The notes beneath the pieces are model-generated. The model saw only the letters and a program-made list of their open reading frames with translations. It was not told where the DNA came from and ran no database searches. Below, piece by piece: positions 7,369-14,266 of a stretch of DNA of 30,253 nt. The DNA comes from Actinomycetes bacterium. GTDB taxonomy: Bacteria > Actinomycetota > Actinomycetes > Mycobacteriales > Mycobacteriaceae. A program made the translations under genes and the position numbers. Where the stretch lies: positions 1-30,253 of the forward strand of contig JAEZDV010000379.1 of assembly GCA_023417985.1 (NCBI GenBank), given 5' to 3'. Position 1 is the stretch's first letter, and each line of letters opens with the position of its first letter.

Positions 7369-8165
7369 CGGGTCCTCCGAGCATGGTTCGACGACAGGAC
7401 ACAGGCGAGTGCACCTGCCACGAGAAGCGTAACGAGCACGACGGCGGCGATGGGCGCCACCTCGAGCGTGACCCCGCTTTCGAGATCGCGCGCGGTCTCG
7501 ACGAGATAGGTGACCGGGTTGATCGTGGCGACCGCACGCATCCACCCGGAAAGCTGTTCGACGGGAGCGAAGAACCCCGTGAAGAACGACAGGCCGAACA
7601 CGACGAGGGTGACCAGGTTCATGCTCGACGCCGAGGCACCACGCACGGCGAGCGCCGCGGCGAACAACGCCACCGCGAGGCCGAGAACGATCATGAGGCC
7701 GAGCATGGCGACCATTCCGGACAGCGTCCCCGGGCGGTAACCGACCAGCATGGCACCTGCGACGGTCACGACCTGCTGGAATGCGACGACGACGAGGGTG
7801 GCGACGAGTGTCCCGGCGATAAACGGCGCGGACGTCCCGTGGGCCATGCGGAGCCGATCGAGATATCCGCTCGACACGTCCTGATGGATCAGGGTCCCTG
7901 CCGCTCCCGCACCGGTCGCGACTCCGGTGACGAGGATCAGTGGCAGGAGAAATGCGATGAAGCTTCCCCCGGGCAGATAGCTCTCTCCGACGGTGCTCAG
8001 CTGACCGGTGTACACGAGCAGAAAGAACAGTGATTGGGCAAGCGGGCCGATCAGCAGCGCCGGGGAACGCAGAAGCGTGCGGAGCGAGCGAATCGTTGCT
8101 GCCGCGACAACCGTGATCGGGATGGCGGCGGGTGTGCGAACGGGAGGTGTTGCAGTGGAGATCAT
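7365..8165 (-). CDS. ABC-2 type transporter permease (drug/lipid exporter)
   Basis: A 266-residue membrane protein of the ABC-2 family (DrrB-like). It has six hydrophobic segments, for example LIGPLAQSLFFLLVYTG, FIAFLLPLILVTGVATGAG and the block LVTLVVFGLSFFTGFFAPVEQLSGWM. The last includes the family pattern with F-P near the end of TM5 and is followed by INPVTYLVETARDL, a typical ABC-2 signature. The ATG at 8165 is preceded by AAGGA at a 5-base spacing. It lies 30 bases downstream of the ATPase gene and overlaps the TetR gene. The pair would make a homodimeric exporter. The substrate is unknown; related systems export hydrophobic antibiotics. Confidence 0.9.
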   Translation of the reverse strand: MISTATPPVRTPAAIPITVVAAATIRSLRTLLRSPALLIGPLAQSLFFLLVYTGQLSTVGESYLPGGSFIAFLLPLILVTGVATGAGAAGTLIHQDVSSGYLDRLRMAHGTSAPFIAGTLVATLVVVAFQQVVTVAGAMLVGYRPGTLSGMVAMLGLMIVLGLAVALFAAALAVRGASASSMNLVTLVVFGLSFFTGFFAPVEQLSGWMRAVATINPVTYLVETARDLESGVTLEVAPIAAVVLVTLLVAGALACVLSSNHARRTR

Positions 8166-8195
8166 TCGTGTCCTTCGAGCGGAGAAACCGACGTG

Positions 8196-9131
8196 TCAGC
8201 GAGATGCGAGTGCAACGAACACGTCGTCGAGAGAGGGTTCCGACAGCCTGATTTCACGGACCGCTCCCGCCATGGCACCGATGTCCTCCAGGGCGGTCTC
8301 GAGCACGTTCGAGTCCTGCGGCAGGGCGAGGCGAACGAGGTCTTCTGCTCGCGGCTCCGCCTGAAAGGCGGTACGGGACTTCGTGATCAGGTGTTGTGCG
8401 GCAGCCGGATCCGCCATTGCGAGGGTGAGCGTTCGCTCACCGACCCGCACTTTGAGCGTGTCGGGCGCATCGTGCGCGACGACCCGACCCTCCCGGAGCA
8501 CCACGATGTCGGTCGCCAGGACTTCCGCTTCGTGCAGGTCCTGCGTCGAGATCAGAAGAGTCCGGTTCGGATCGCTGTCGTTCAGTCGCGTCAACTCGTT
8601 CCAGAAATCCAGACGGGCGAGGGGGTCCAGTCCGGTCGTCGGTTCGTCGAGGACGATGACGGGCGGTTCGCCTACCAGCGCGACCGCCAGATCGACCTTG
8701 CGCCGGGTGCCGCCCGACAACTGTGCGATCCGTTTGCGGCAGTGATCTCCGAGTCCGAACAGGTCGACGAGTTCGCGGGCGCGCTCACGTGCTTCGCGTC
8801 GGCCCATCCCGAGCGCGGAGCCCTGGAACTCGAGGACCTCCGTCGGGGTGGCCAGCGGATCGAGCGCGTTCGACTGGGGCGTGAGGCCGATCGAACGTCG
8901 TGCGTCCCGCGGGTGCTCGCGGGAGTCGTGGCCCTCGATGCGAACAGTTCCCGAGGTCGGGGTGCGGATGGTCGCGATGATCTCCAGCAGGGTGGATTTT
9001 CCTGCGCCGTTGGGACCGAGGACGATCGTGCGACTTCCGCGGGCGACATCGACCGACACGTCATCGAGGACGACTCGGTCACCGTAGGACTTGGTCAGGG
9101 CGTGAATTTCGATCGCGGATGAAGTGGGCAC
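8196..9131 (-). CDS. ABC transporter ATP-binding protein (DrrA-like exporter ATPase)
   Basis: A 311-residue single ABC module with a C-terminal extension. Walker A is GPNGAGKS (39-46), the Q-loop is in IGLTPQSNALDPL, the signature is LSGGTRRK (138-145) and Walker B is VIVLDEPT (158-165), followed by TGLDP. In place of the usual switch motif THYMEEAE it has STQDLHEAE, with Gln-Asp at the His position region. The C-terminal 80 residues end in EPSLDDVFVAL, the usual end of DrrA-like ATPases. It starts with GTG at 9131. The palindrome at 9140-9159 ends 8 bases upstream and overlaps the likely ribosome-binding site. It is the first gene of the exporter-TetR operon. Confidence 0.92.
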   Translation of the reverse strand: MPTSSAIEIHALTKSYGDRVVLDDVSVDVARGSRTIVLGPNGAGKSTLLEIIATIRTPTSGTVRIEGHDSREHPRDARRSIGLTPQSNALDPLATPTEVLEFQGSALGMGRREARERARELVDLFGLGDHCRKRIAQLSGGTRRKVDLAVALVGEPPVIVLDEPTTGLDPLARLDFWNELTRLNDSDPNRTLLISTQDLHEAEVLATDIVVLREGRVVAHDAPDTLKVRVGERTLTLAMADPAAAQHLITKSRTAFQAEPRAEDLVRLALPQDSNVLETALEDIGAMAGAVREIRLSEPSLDDVFVALASR

Positions 9132-9139
9132 GACACCAG

Positions 9140-9159
9140 CCTACCTTCCGGAAGGTAGG
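9140..9159. promoter_or_regulatory. Perfect 20-bp palindrome, probable TetR operator
   Basis: CCTACCTTCCGGAAGGTAGG is a gapless perfect palindrome located directly upstream of the exporter ATPase start (9131). The last gene of that operon encodes a TetR protein. Size, symmetry and position match TetR operators. It overlaps the region needed for translation start, so binding would block the operon. A hairpin ending the upstream hydrolase transcript is a weaker alternative because no T-run follows. Confidence 0.75.
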
Positions 9160-9204
9160 GAGCAAACCTGCGGCTCGCCGGCACCCGGCGTCGGTATCGG
9201 CGCC

Positions 9205-9966
9205 CTACCGCGACCCCACGCCCACGGATGGGGCACGCCCCACTGCCGAGCACCACTCGACGAGCGCCTCCGCAAGTTCGGCGCGCGCCGACAACTGAGG
9301 AGCATGGTCGGCGTCCAGGCTCACGACCGTCGCTCCCGGAGCGAGCCGCTGCATCTCCCTCTGCGCGGCGAGCGGGACCGAACGGTCGTGTATCGCCTCG
9401 ATGTACAGCCTCGGCAGCGATCCGAATCGATCCGTCGTCCAGGTGGGCGCCATGAGCCGCGCAGTCTCGAGTTGCGGACGCAGTCTGCGCGCCGCCTCGA
9501 TCGCATCGACGGCATCGGCCTCGTGGAAGAAGACCGCCGCAGCGGCTTCGGGTGGCACCACGGTTCCGCGACCGTCGGCAGTGACCTGCAACCACTTCGA
9601 GATCCCCACCGGCGGTTCGAGTCCCAGACCGTCGCACAATTGCCCGAAATCGACGCCGGAAGGCAGCATCATTCCCGCCACGTACGCGACTCCGCCGACG
9701 CGGTCGGGCATCATCTCCGCGACCTGCGTCGCCACGATGCCGCCGCCGGAGTGCCCGACGACGACCACGGTGCCCTCGAGTCCGTCGACATACTCGGCGA
9801 CGTGCCCGGCAACGTCGTCGAGCGTGACGTCGCCGTCACTCCATCGGCCCACGCCGGGCAGCGACAGCGCGTGCGGTGTATGCCCTTCCGCGAGCAGTGG
9901 TCCCGTCACCGTGTCCCAGACCCAGCTGCCCGCCCATGCCCCGTGGACGAGGACGACATCGCTCAC
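9205..9966 (-). CDS. Alpha/beta hydrolase (esterase-like)
   Basis: A 253-residue alpha/beta hydrolase. The oxyanion-hole segment is LVHGAWAG near the N-terminus. The nucleophile elbow GHSGG places Ser73 as nucleophile, and Asp194 (IHDRSVPL) and His221 (LDADHAPQ) complete the triad. The fold resembles methyl-esterase/hydroxynitrile-lyase-like enzymes (SABP2 type), which cleave small esters or lactones. It starts with GTG at 9966, which overlaps the stop of the oxygenase gene (GTGA), so it is translationally coupled to the permease-oxygenase operon. By context it may act on the oxygenase product, for example ring opening or ester cleavage; this is inference. The reaction is not identifiable from sequence. 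Confidence 0.85.
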   Translation of the reverse strand: MSDVVLVHGAWAGSWVWDTVTGPLLAEGHTPHALSLPGVGRWSDGDVTLDDVAGHVAEYVDGLEGTVVVVGHSGGGIVATQVAEMMPDRVGGVAYVAGMMLPSGVDFGQLCDGLGLEPPVGISKWLQVTADGRGTVVPPEAAAAVFFHEADAVDAIEAARRLRPQLETARLMAPTWTTDRFGSLPRLYIEAIHDRSVPLAAQREMQRLAPGATVVSLDADHAPQLSARAELAEALVEWCSAVGRAPSVGVGSR

Positions 9967-11018
9967 GAGCGGCTCTCTCCCGCCGCGGCGAGCACCCGCG
10001 CGGCTTCCCGCTCAGCCGCGGTGTTCTTCTTGCCGTGCCGGGAGCCGGCGAGCTTCGCCTTGATGTGATCGCGTACGAGGACCGGCTCGTACGGATTCGG
10101 CCCCGCGTATTCCGGCAGGGTTGACACGACCGCGTCGACGTTGCCGTCGTGGAAGTACGCCACCGAACGACGACGTCGGATGCGCCCGTCGACGACGGGT
10201 GGCTTGACCCGATGCAATGTGGACATCCAGTGGTCGTCGGTGATGCGGGCGGTGAGATCGCCGAGATTGACGAGCAGCGCTCCCGGCAGCGGCGACACGT
10301 CGTGCCAGATCCCGTCCCGGCCGAGCACCTGCAGACCTTCCACCCGATCCGCCCACAGCACGGTGAGGATTCCGAAGTCGGTGTGCTCACCCATGCCGGT
10401 GAGATCACCGTCGAGGTCCACGGCGCCTTCGGGAAGGGCGTAGTTGTTCATCCGCAGCACGTCGATCGAATGGTCCGTGAGGCGGGCGAAGAACTCCGGC
10501 GGTTGCCCGAGCGCGTCGGCGAAGATGCGCGTGAGCGTGCGGGCGACGCGGCCGGCCTCGGCGTAGTACGCCTGCACGCGATCCTCGAATCCCGGCACGT
10601 CGGGCCAGAGGTTGAGCCCGTAGTCGTCTTCGGACAGGTCCAGACCCGGGAACGAACGCGCTTCGGTTCCGACGTTGTATGCCTCGAAGAAGTCGTTCAT
10701 GCGGGTCGCCGACTCGACACCGAGGCTCAGGCTGAGCGACTCGCTCTTCGGCGGGCTGTAACCGCGATTCGCGCCCACGACGCGATATTCGCGCTTGACC
10801 TCCATCGGCAGACCGAAGAAGTCGTCGACGGCCGCGGTGAGTCCGTCGATCGCCGTATCCGGGATTCCGTGGCCGAGGATCTGGATGAAGCCGACCCGTG
10901 AGCACGCGTCATCGATCGCGCGAGCCACCGCGGCACGGTCGTCGGCGCCGCCAGCTTGCACGTAGGGGGTGATGTCGACGGCGGGGACTTCGAACGACTC
11001 AGACGGTTGCGGGCTCAC
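9963..11018 (-). CDS. 2OG-Fe(II) oxygenase, isopenicillin N synthase family (thymine-7-hydroxylase-like context)
   Basis: A 351-residue cytoplasmic non-haem iron oxygenase. DIOX_N covers about residues 10-110 (VPAVDITPYV, GFIQILGHGI, FFGLPMEVKREY, NRGYSPPKSESLS). The catalytic domain has H212xD214 (GEHTDFGILTVL), H269 (STLHRV) and the 2-oxoglutarate-binding RxS (R283, S285) in RRSVAYFHDG, so it looks fully active. The start is GTG at 11018, because AGGAG sits 6 bases upstream; a TTG at 11024 would abut the Shine-Dalgarno sequence. It overlaps the end of the NCS2 permease gene by 20 bases and the hydrolase start by 4. Fungal thymine 7-hydroxylase belongs to this superfamily, and coupling to a nucleobase permease suggests hydroxylation of an imported base. 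No bacterial function can be assigned by sequence alone. Confidence 0.88.
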   Translation of the reverse strand: MSPQPSESFEVPAVDITPYVQAGGADDRAAVARAIDDACSRVGFIQILGHGIPDTAIDGLTAAVDDFFGLPMEVKREYRVVGANRGYSPPKSESLSLSLGVESATRMNDFFEAYNVGTEARSFPGLDLSEDDYGLNLWPDVPGFEDRVQAYYAEAGRVARTLTRIFADALGQPPEFFARLTDHSIDVLRMNNYALPEGAVDLDGDLTGMGEHTDFGILTVLWADRVEGLQVLGRDGIWHDVSPLPGALLVNLGDLTARITDDHWMSTLHRVKPPVVDGRIRRRRSVAYFHDGNVDAVVSTLPEYAGPNPYEPVLVRDHIKAKLAGSRHGKKNTAAEREAARVLAAAGESRS

Positions 11019-12396
11019 GTACAACTCCTACGGGGGAAGGAAGCTCGGCCGAGGTATCGGGGGCCGCCGTGCCGGGCCGGGACGAGGCGCGCGCCATTTT
11101 CCCGAGCCGCGTGTGGTTGAAGAGCAGGTTCAGCGAGAATGCGGTGATGGCGGCCAACGTGATTCCGCTGCCGAGGAGGATCTGCGCCGACGACGGGAAC
11201 CTGGCGAACAGTCCTTCGGAGAGTTCGGGCAGCAGACCCACACCGACTGCGACGGCCGCGATGGTGGAGTTGATCCGGTCCGACAGGTCCACCGACCGCA
11301 AAGTGTTGATGCCGACCAGCGCGACCGTCGCGAACAGGATCAGGCCCACACCGCCGACCACGGGCTTCGGCAGTCCGGCGACCACGGAACTCACCTTCGG
11401 CAGAGCGCCGAGCACCACCAGGATCGCACCCGACGTCGCAGTGACGTAGCGGCTGTACACCCGGGTGGTGGCGACGGCCCCGACATTCTGGGTGAAGACG
11501 GTGTCGACGAACGCGTTGAAGATGCCACCCAGCACGGCCGACGCACCATCGCCGGCGAGACCGCGGGCGATGTCACCCTTCGACACCCGTTTTCCGGTGA
11601 TCTCGCTGACCGCGAGCATGCTCGCGGTGGACTCGGCGAATACGACCGCCATGACGATGCTCATGGCGACGACGGCAGTGATCGGGAACTCGGGAGCCCC
11701 GAAGTGGAACGGAGACGGCAGACCCACCCAGGATGCACCGGCGACACCGCTGAGGTCGATCATGCCCAGCGGGGCAGCGGCAACAGTACCGACGACGAGT
11801 GCGATCAGCACACCGAGTTGCGCCCAGATGCCCCGGCCGAGGCAGAGGAATCCGATGGCAACAGCTATGACGAGGACAGCGAGCAGGATGCCGGAGGGGG
11901 AGCCGTAGGTCGGCGAGGAAGGGTCGCTGCCGACGATCAGACCGCCGGCGACACCGATCAGCGAGATACCGACGACGGTGAGCACCGCACCGGTGACGAG
12001 CGGGGGAAAGAACCGGATGATCGTGGCGAACGGCCACGCCAGCGCGAGGCCGATGATGCCACCGACGAGCATGGACCCGTAGACCGCCTGGAGGCCGTAC
12101 TCCTTCGCGATCAGGATCATGGGGGTCAGACCCGCGAAGGTGGCGCCGCACACGATCGGCAGCCGCACACCGGCGAGTTTCCCGACACCCAAGCTCTGCA
12201 CGATGGTGATCAGGCCTGCGATGAGCAGGTCGGCGCTGATGAGCATCGCGATGGTGTCTTGGTCGAGGCCGACCGCAGCGCCGAACACGAGTGGGACGGT
12301 GATGCATCCGGTGTACATGATGAGGACGTGCTGGAGTCCGAACGCGAATTGCCGGAAGACCGGCAGTCTCGTGTCGACGGGGTGCGGTGAGACCAT
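10999..12396 (-). CDS. NCS2-family nucleobase (uracil/xanthine-type) permease
   Basis: A 465-residue membrane transporter of the NAT/NCS2 family with about 14 hydrophobic segments. The signature QNVGAVATTR (303-312) matches the family pattern Q/E-N-x-G-x4-T-R. The TM8 carboxylate is E255 in VVFAESTASMLAV. The region after the signature (TRVYSR) resembles uracil permeases, while QN and the TM8 AEST block resemble xanthine/urate permeases, so substrate is ambiguous: uracil, thymine, xanthine or urate. The ATG at 12396 follows GGGAG by 7 bases. It is the first gene of a tight three-gene operon with the oxygenase and hydrolase. A 30-bp imperfect dyad (12415-12444) lies just upstream and may control it. 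The C-terminal tail is Pro/Ser-rich. Confidence 0.92.
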   Translation of the reverse strand: MVSPHPVDTRLPVFRQFAFGLQHVLIMYTGCITVPLVFGAAVGLDQDTIAMLISADLLIAGLITIVQSLGVGKLAGVRLPIVCGATFAGLTPMILIAKEYGLQAVYGSMLVGGIIGLALAWPFATIIRFFPPLVTGAVLTVVGISLIGVAGGLIVGSDPSSPTYGSPSGILLAVLVIAVAIGFLCLGRGIWAQLGVLIALVVGTVAAAPLGMIDLSGVAGASWVGLPSPFHFGAPEFPITAVVAMSIVMAVVFAESTASMLAVSEITGKRVSKGDIARGLAGDGASAVLGGIFNAFVDTVFTQNVGAVATTRVYSRYVTATSGAILVVLGALPKVSSVVAGLPKPVVGGVGLILFATVALVGINTLRSVDLSDRINSTIAAVAVGVGLLPELSEGLFARFPSSAQILLGSGITLAAITAFSLNLLFNHTRLGKMARASSRPGTAAPDTSAELPSPVGVVREPATV

Positions 12397-12414
12397 GTGC
12401 TCGCTCCCAAGTTC

Positions 12415-12444
12415 GTATGCGGGGCTGTATACGCTGCCGGATAC
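12415..12444. promoter_or_regulatory. Imperfect 30-bp dyad of three GTATxC blocks, candidate operator
   Basis: GTATGC (12415-12420), GTATAC (12427-12432) and GGATAC (12439-12444, GTATCC on the other strand) are spaced exactly 12 bp apart and form a dyad centred on GTATAC. It begins 18 bases before the NCS2 permease start. The minus strand also contains TATACA as a possible -10. GTATAC cores are known from some GntR-family operators. No regulator gene of that family is adjacent, so the binding protein is unknown. Confidence 0.45.
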
Positions 12445-12601
12445 ATCGTGGGGTGCGAAGTTTTCGGGCTCGAGTCCCCATGTTTCGCGCAGGTAAGCAC
12501 AATCTCACCGCCGAAAACGGCCTCCCCTCTGCGACGTCACTCGCGTGTTCGTCGTCAGCTGAACCGGCGCGCACCACAGTTCGGGGCGGCACAATGACGT
12601 C

Positions 12602-12976
12602 ATGGACCCGAAGCAGGATTCCGTCGTCGATCTGGCCGCCGCCCGCGCCACGCGTGTCTACCGGCGACCGGAGCCGCGCGCCGCGGAGCCGCAGCCGCGA
12701 CTGCTCCGGCAGATCTACGGCGAGATCCTGCGTGACGAGCGCCGCGACCAGGATCGCAGCCTCGACGATGTCGCCCGCGCCGTCGGAATGTCGAAGCAGT
12801 ACCTTTCGGAGGTCGAGCGCGGACGCAAGGAAGCGTCGTCGGAGATGATGCGGTCGGTGTGCGACGCCCTGGACCTGCCCATGGAGCAACTGCTCAGCAG
12901 AGGGATCCGCCGAATGACCGCGCACCGCACGCTCCGGGTGTCCCGGAGCGGCGGCATCGAACTGTGCGCGGCTTGA
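12602..12976 (+). CDS. PopR/ClgR-like XRE transcriptional activator of clp genes
   Basis: A 124-residue regulator. The helix-turn-helix covers about residues 38-95 (IYGEILRDERR, SLDDVARAVGMSKQYLSEVE, RGRKEASSEMMRSVCDALDL). It matches the ClgR/PopR group, whose hallmark is LSEVERGxKEASSE. The protein ends in Cys-Ala-Ala. In Streptomyces PopR and ClgR the two terminal alanines are needed for ClpP-dependent degradation, so this protein is probably a substrate of the protease system it controls. Its stop is 1 base from the stop of the convergent clpP pair. The Shine-Dalgarno sequence is poor; CACAAT at 12589-12594 is 7 bases before the ATG, so a leaderless transcript is possible. A degenerate ClgR-box-like sequence, GTTCGT-N5-GCT, occurs at 12547-12560. 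Confidence 0.85.
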   Translation: MDPKQDSVVDLAAARATRVYRRPEPRAAEPQPRLLRQIYGEILRDERRDQDRSLDDVARAVGMSKQYLSEVERGRKEASSEMMRSVCDALDLPMEQLLSRGIRRMTAHRTLRVSRSGGIELCAA

Positions 12977-12977
12977 C

Positions 12978-13574
12978 TCAGTAGCCGTTCCGGTTGAGAA
13001 GCACGTGGTCGGCCAGCCCGTACGCGACGGCCTCCTCGGGTGAGAAGATGCGGTCCCGGTCGGTGTCGCGGCGCAGTTGGTCCACGTCGCGGCCCGTGTG
13101 TGCGGAGAGGATCTCCTCGGTCTGCGCGCGCACACGCATCACCTCCGCTGCCTGCAGCGCAAGGTCGGAGATGGTGCCCTGCCCTTGCGCCGACGGCTGG
13201 TGCAGCAGCACCCGTGAGTGGGCCAGCACGTGCCGTCGTCCCGGCGCTCCGGCCGCCAGAAGCACCGCCGCGGCCGACGCGGCCTGTCCCATGCAGTAGG
13301 TGGCGACGCCCGCGCGGACGAACTGCATGGTGTCGTAGATCGCGAGCATTGCGGTCGACGATCCGCCCGGCGAGTTGATGTAGAGGCCGATTTCGAGGTC
13401 CGGTGTCTCGGCTTCGAGATGCAGCATCTGCGCCATCACGACATTCGCGACACCGTCGTCGATCTCGGTTCCCAGGAAGACGATTCGCTCGTTGAGGAGT
13501 CGGCTGAAGACGTCGAACGACCGTTCTCCCGCAGGGGTGCGTTCGATGACGTTGGGAATCGTGTAGGGGCTCAT
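12978..13574 (-). CDS. clpP4: ATP-dependent Clp protease proteolytic subunit (ClpP2-like; ClpP4 type)
   Basis: A 198-residue ClpP-family serine peptidase. The catalytic triad is Ser100 (GQAASAAAVLL), His125 (LLHQPSAQGQG) and Asp170 (RRDTDRDRIFS). The N-terminal half (NERIVFLGTEIDD, INSPGGSSTAMLAIYDTMQFV) aligns with mycobacterial ClpP2. The ATG at 13574 overlaps the upstream clpP stop (ATGA), so the two subunits are made together and probably form a mixed tetradecamer. No trigger factor or clpX gene is nearby, unlike the housekeeping clpP1P2 locus. This suggests the accessory pair called clpP3-clpP4 in Streptomyces. An unfoldase partner (ClpC or ClpX) must come from elsewhere. Confidence 0.88.
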   Translation of the reverse strand: MSPYTIPNVIERTPAGERSFDVFSRLLNERIVFLGTEIDDGVANVVMAQMLHLEAETPDLEIGLYINSPGGSSTAMLAIYDTMQFVRAGVATYCMGQAASAAAVLLAAGAPGRRHVLAHSRVLLHQPSAQGQGTISDLALQAAEVMRVRAQTEEILSAHTGRDVDQLRRDTDRDRIFSPEEAVAYGLADHVLLNRNGY

Positions 13575-14185
13575 GACAATCCGATCGGCCGGCCCGCGCC
13601 GAACGGTGCGAGTTCGGAGAACGATCCGGCGACATCGTCGATGATCCCGTAGTCGCGCGCCTCGTCCGGGGTGAACCAGCGGTCGCGGTCGCTGTCGCGT
13701 GCGATCTCCTCCATCGATCGACCGGTGGCCTCGGCGAGAATCTCCTGCGACTGGCGCCTCATGTATTCGAGGTTCTCCGCCTGGATGGCGATATCGACGG
13801 CAGTGCCCGCGAATCCGGCCGACGGCTGGTGCATCATGATGCGGCTGTGCGCCAGCGCGATTCGTTTACCCTTTGCTCCCGCCGCCAGCAGTATCTGACC
13901 CATACTTGCCGCGAATCCCACAGCGACGGTGACCACGTCGTTGGGCACCAGCACCATGGTGTCGTAGATCGCGAGTCCGGCGAGCACGGAACCGCCGGGT
14001 GAGTTGATGTGCAGGACGATGTCGCGGCGGTCGTCGGCGGACGCGAGAAGCACCAGTTCCGAGCAGACACGCTCGGCCGTCTCGTCGTTCACTTCGCCCG
14101 TGATCTGGAGGATTCGTTGCCGAAAAAGCCTGTCTGCCAGTTGATCGCGATAGGCCATCTGGGATGCCGAATATGTGGTCGTCAT
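13571..14185 (-). CDS. clpP3: ATP-dependent Clp protease proteolytic subunit (ClpP1-like; ClpP3 type)
   Basis: A 204-residue ClpP subunit. The triad is Ser94 (GFAASMGQ), His119 (MMHQPSAG) and Asp164 (RDSDRDRWF). It resembles mycobacterial ClpP1 (INSPGGSVLAGLAIYDTMVLV, DRDRWFTPDEA), so the pair repeats the ClpP1-ClpP2 order. The ATG at 14185 is preceded by GTGAGG at about 8 bases. An 81-bp gap separates it from the MFS gene and contains a near-consensus PopR site (14227-14241), so it has its own promoter. The convergent PopR/ClgR-like gene at 12602 is the likely activator. In Streptomyces the clpP3P4 operon is induced when ClpP1P2 fails; the same backup role is inferred here. Confidence 0.9.
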   Translation of the reverse strand: MTTTYSASQMAYRDQLADRLFRQRILQITGEVNDETAERVCSELVLLASADDRRDIVLHINSPGGSVLAGLAIYDTMVLVPNDVVTVAVGFAASMGQILLAAGAKGKRIALAHSRIMMHQPSAGFAGTAVDIAIQAENLEYMRRQSQEILAEATGRSMEEIARDSDRDRWFTPDEARDYGIIDDVAGSFSELAPFGAGRPIGLS

Positions 14186-14226
14186 GCCTGCAGCCTCACC
14201 GGGCGAAGCACCCGTGCGGCCGCCTG

Positions 14227-14241
14227 TCCGCTCACGGCAGA
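14227..14241 (-). promoter_or_regulatory. PopR-like operator upstream of the clpP pair
   Basis: On the minus strand the site reads TCTGCC-GTG-AGCGGA. The PopR site described for Streptomyces lividans, as recalled, is TCTGCC-N3-GGCAGA; 10 of 12 defined bases match, with the first half perfect. It ends 42 bases before the clpP3 ATG, as expected for an activator site. It is also bracketed by GTCCG/CGGAC (14226-14246). Confidence 0.6.
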
Positions 14242-14266
14242 CGGACCGCCTCTCCGCCCGGCGACG

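Noticed and set aside
10969..12390. 473-codon open frame opposite the NCS2 permease
   Set aside because: The translation is a charged, repetitive Asp/Gly/His/Arg string, the usual antisense of membrane helices; the permease frame carries the family signature.
12547..12560. ClgR-box-like GTTCGT-N5-GCT upstream of the popR-like gene
   Set aside because: Two mismatches to GTTCGC-N5-GCG in a nine-base pattern; too weak to call as a site.
12397..12601. Possible purine or xanthine riboswitch ahead of the permease
   Set aside because: No conserved purine-riboswitch core was found; only 18 bases separate the dyad from the start codon.
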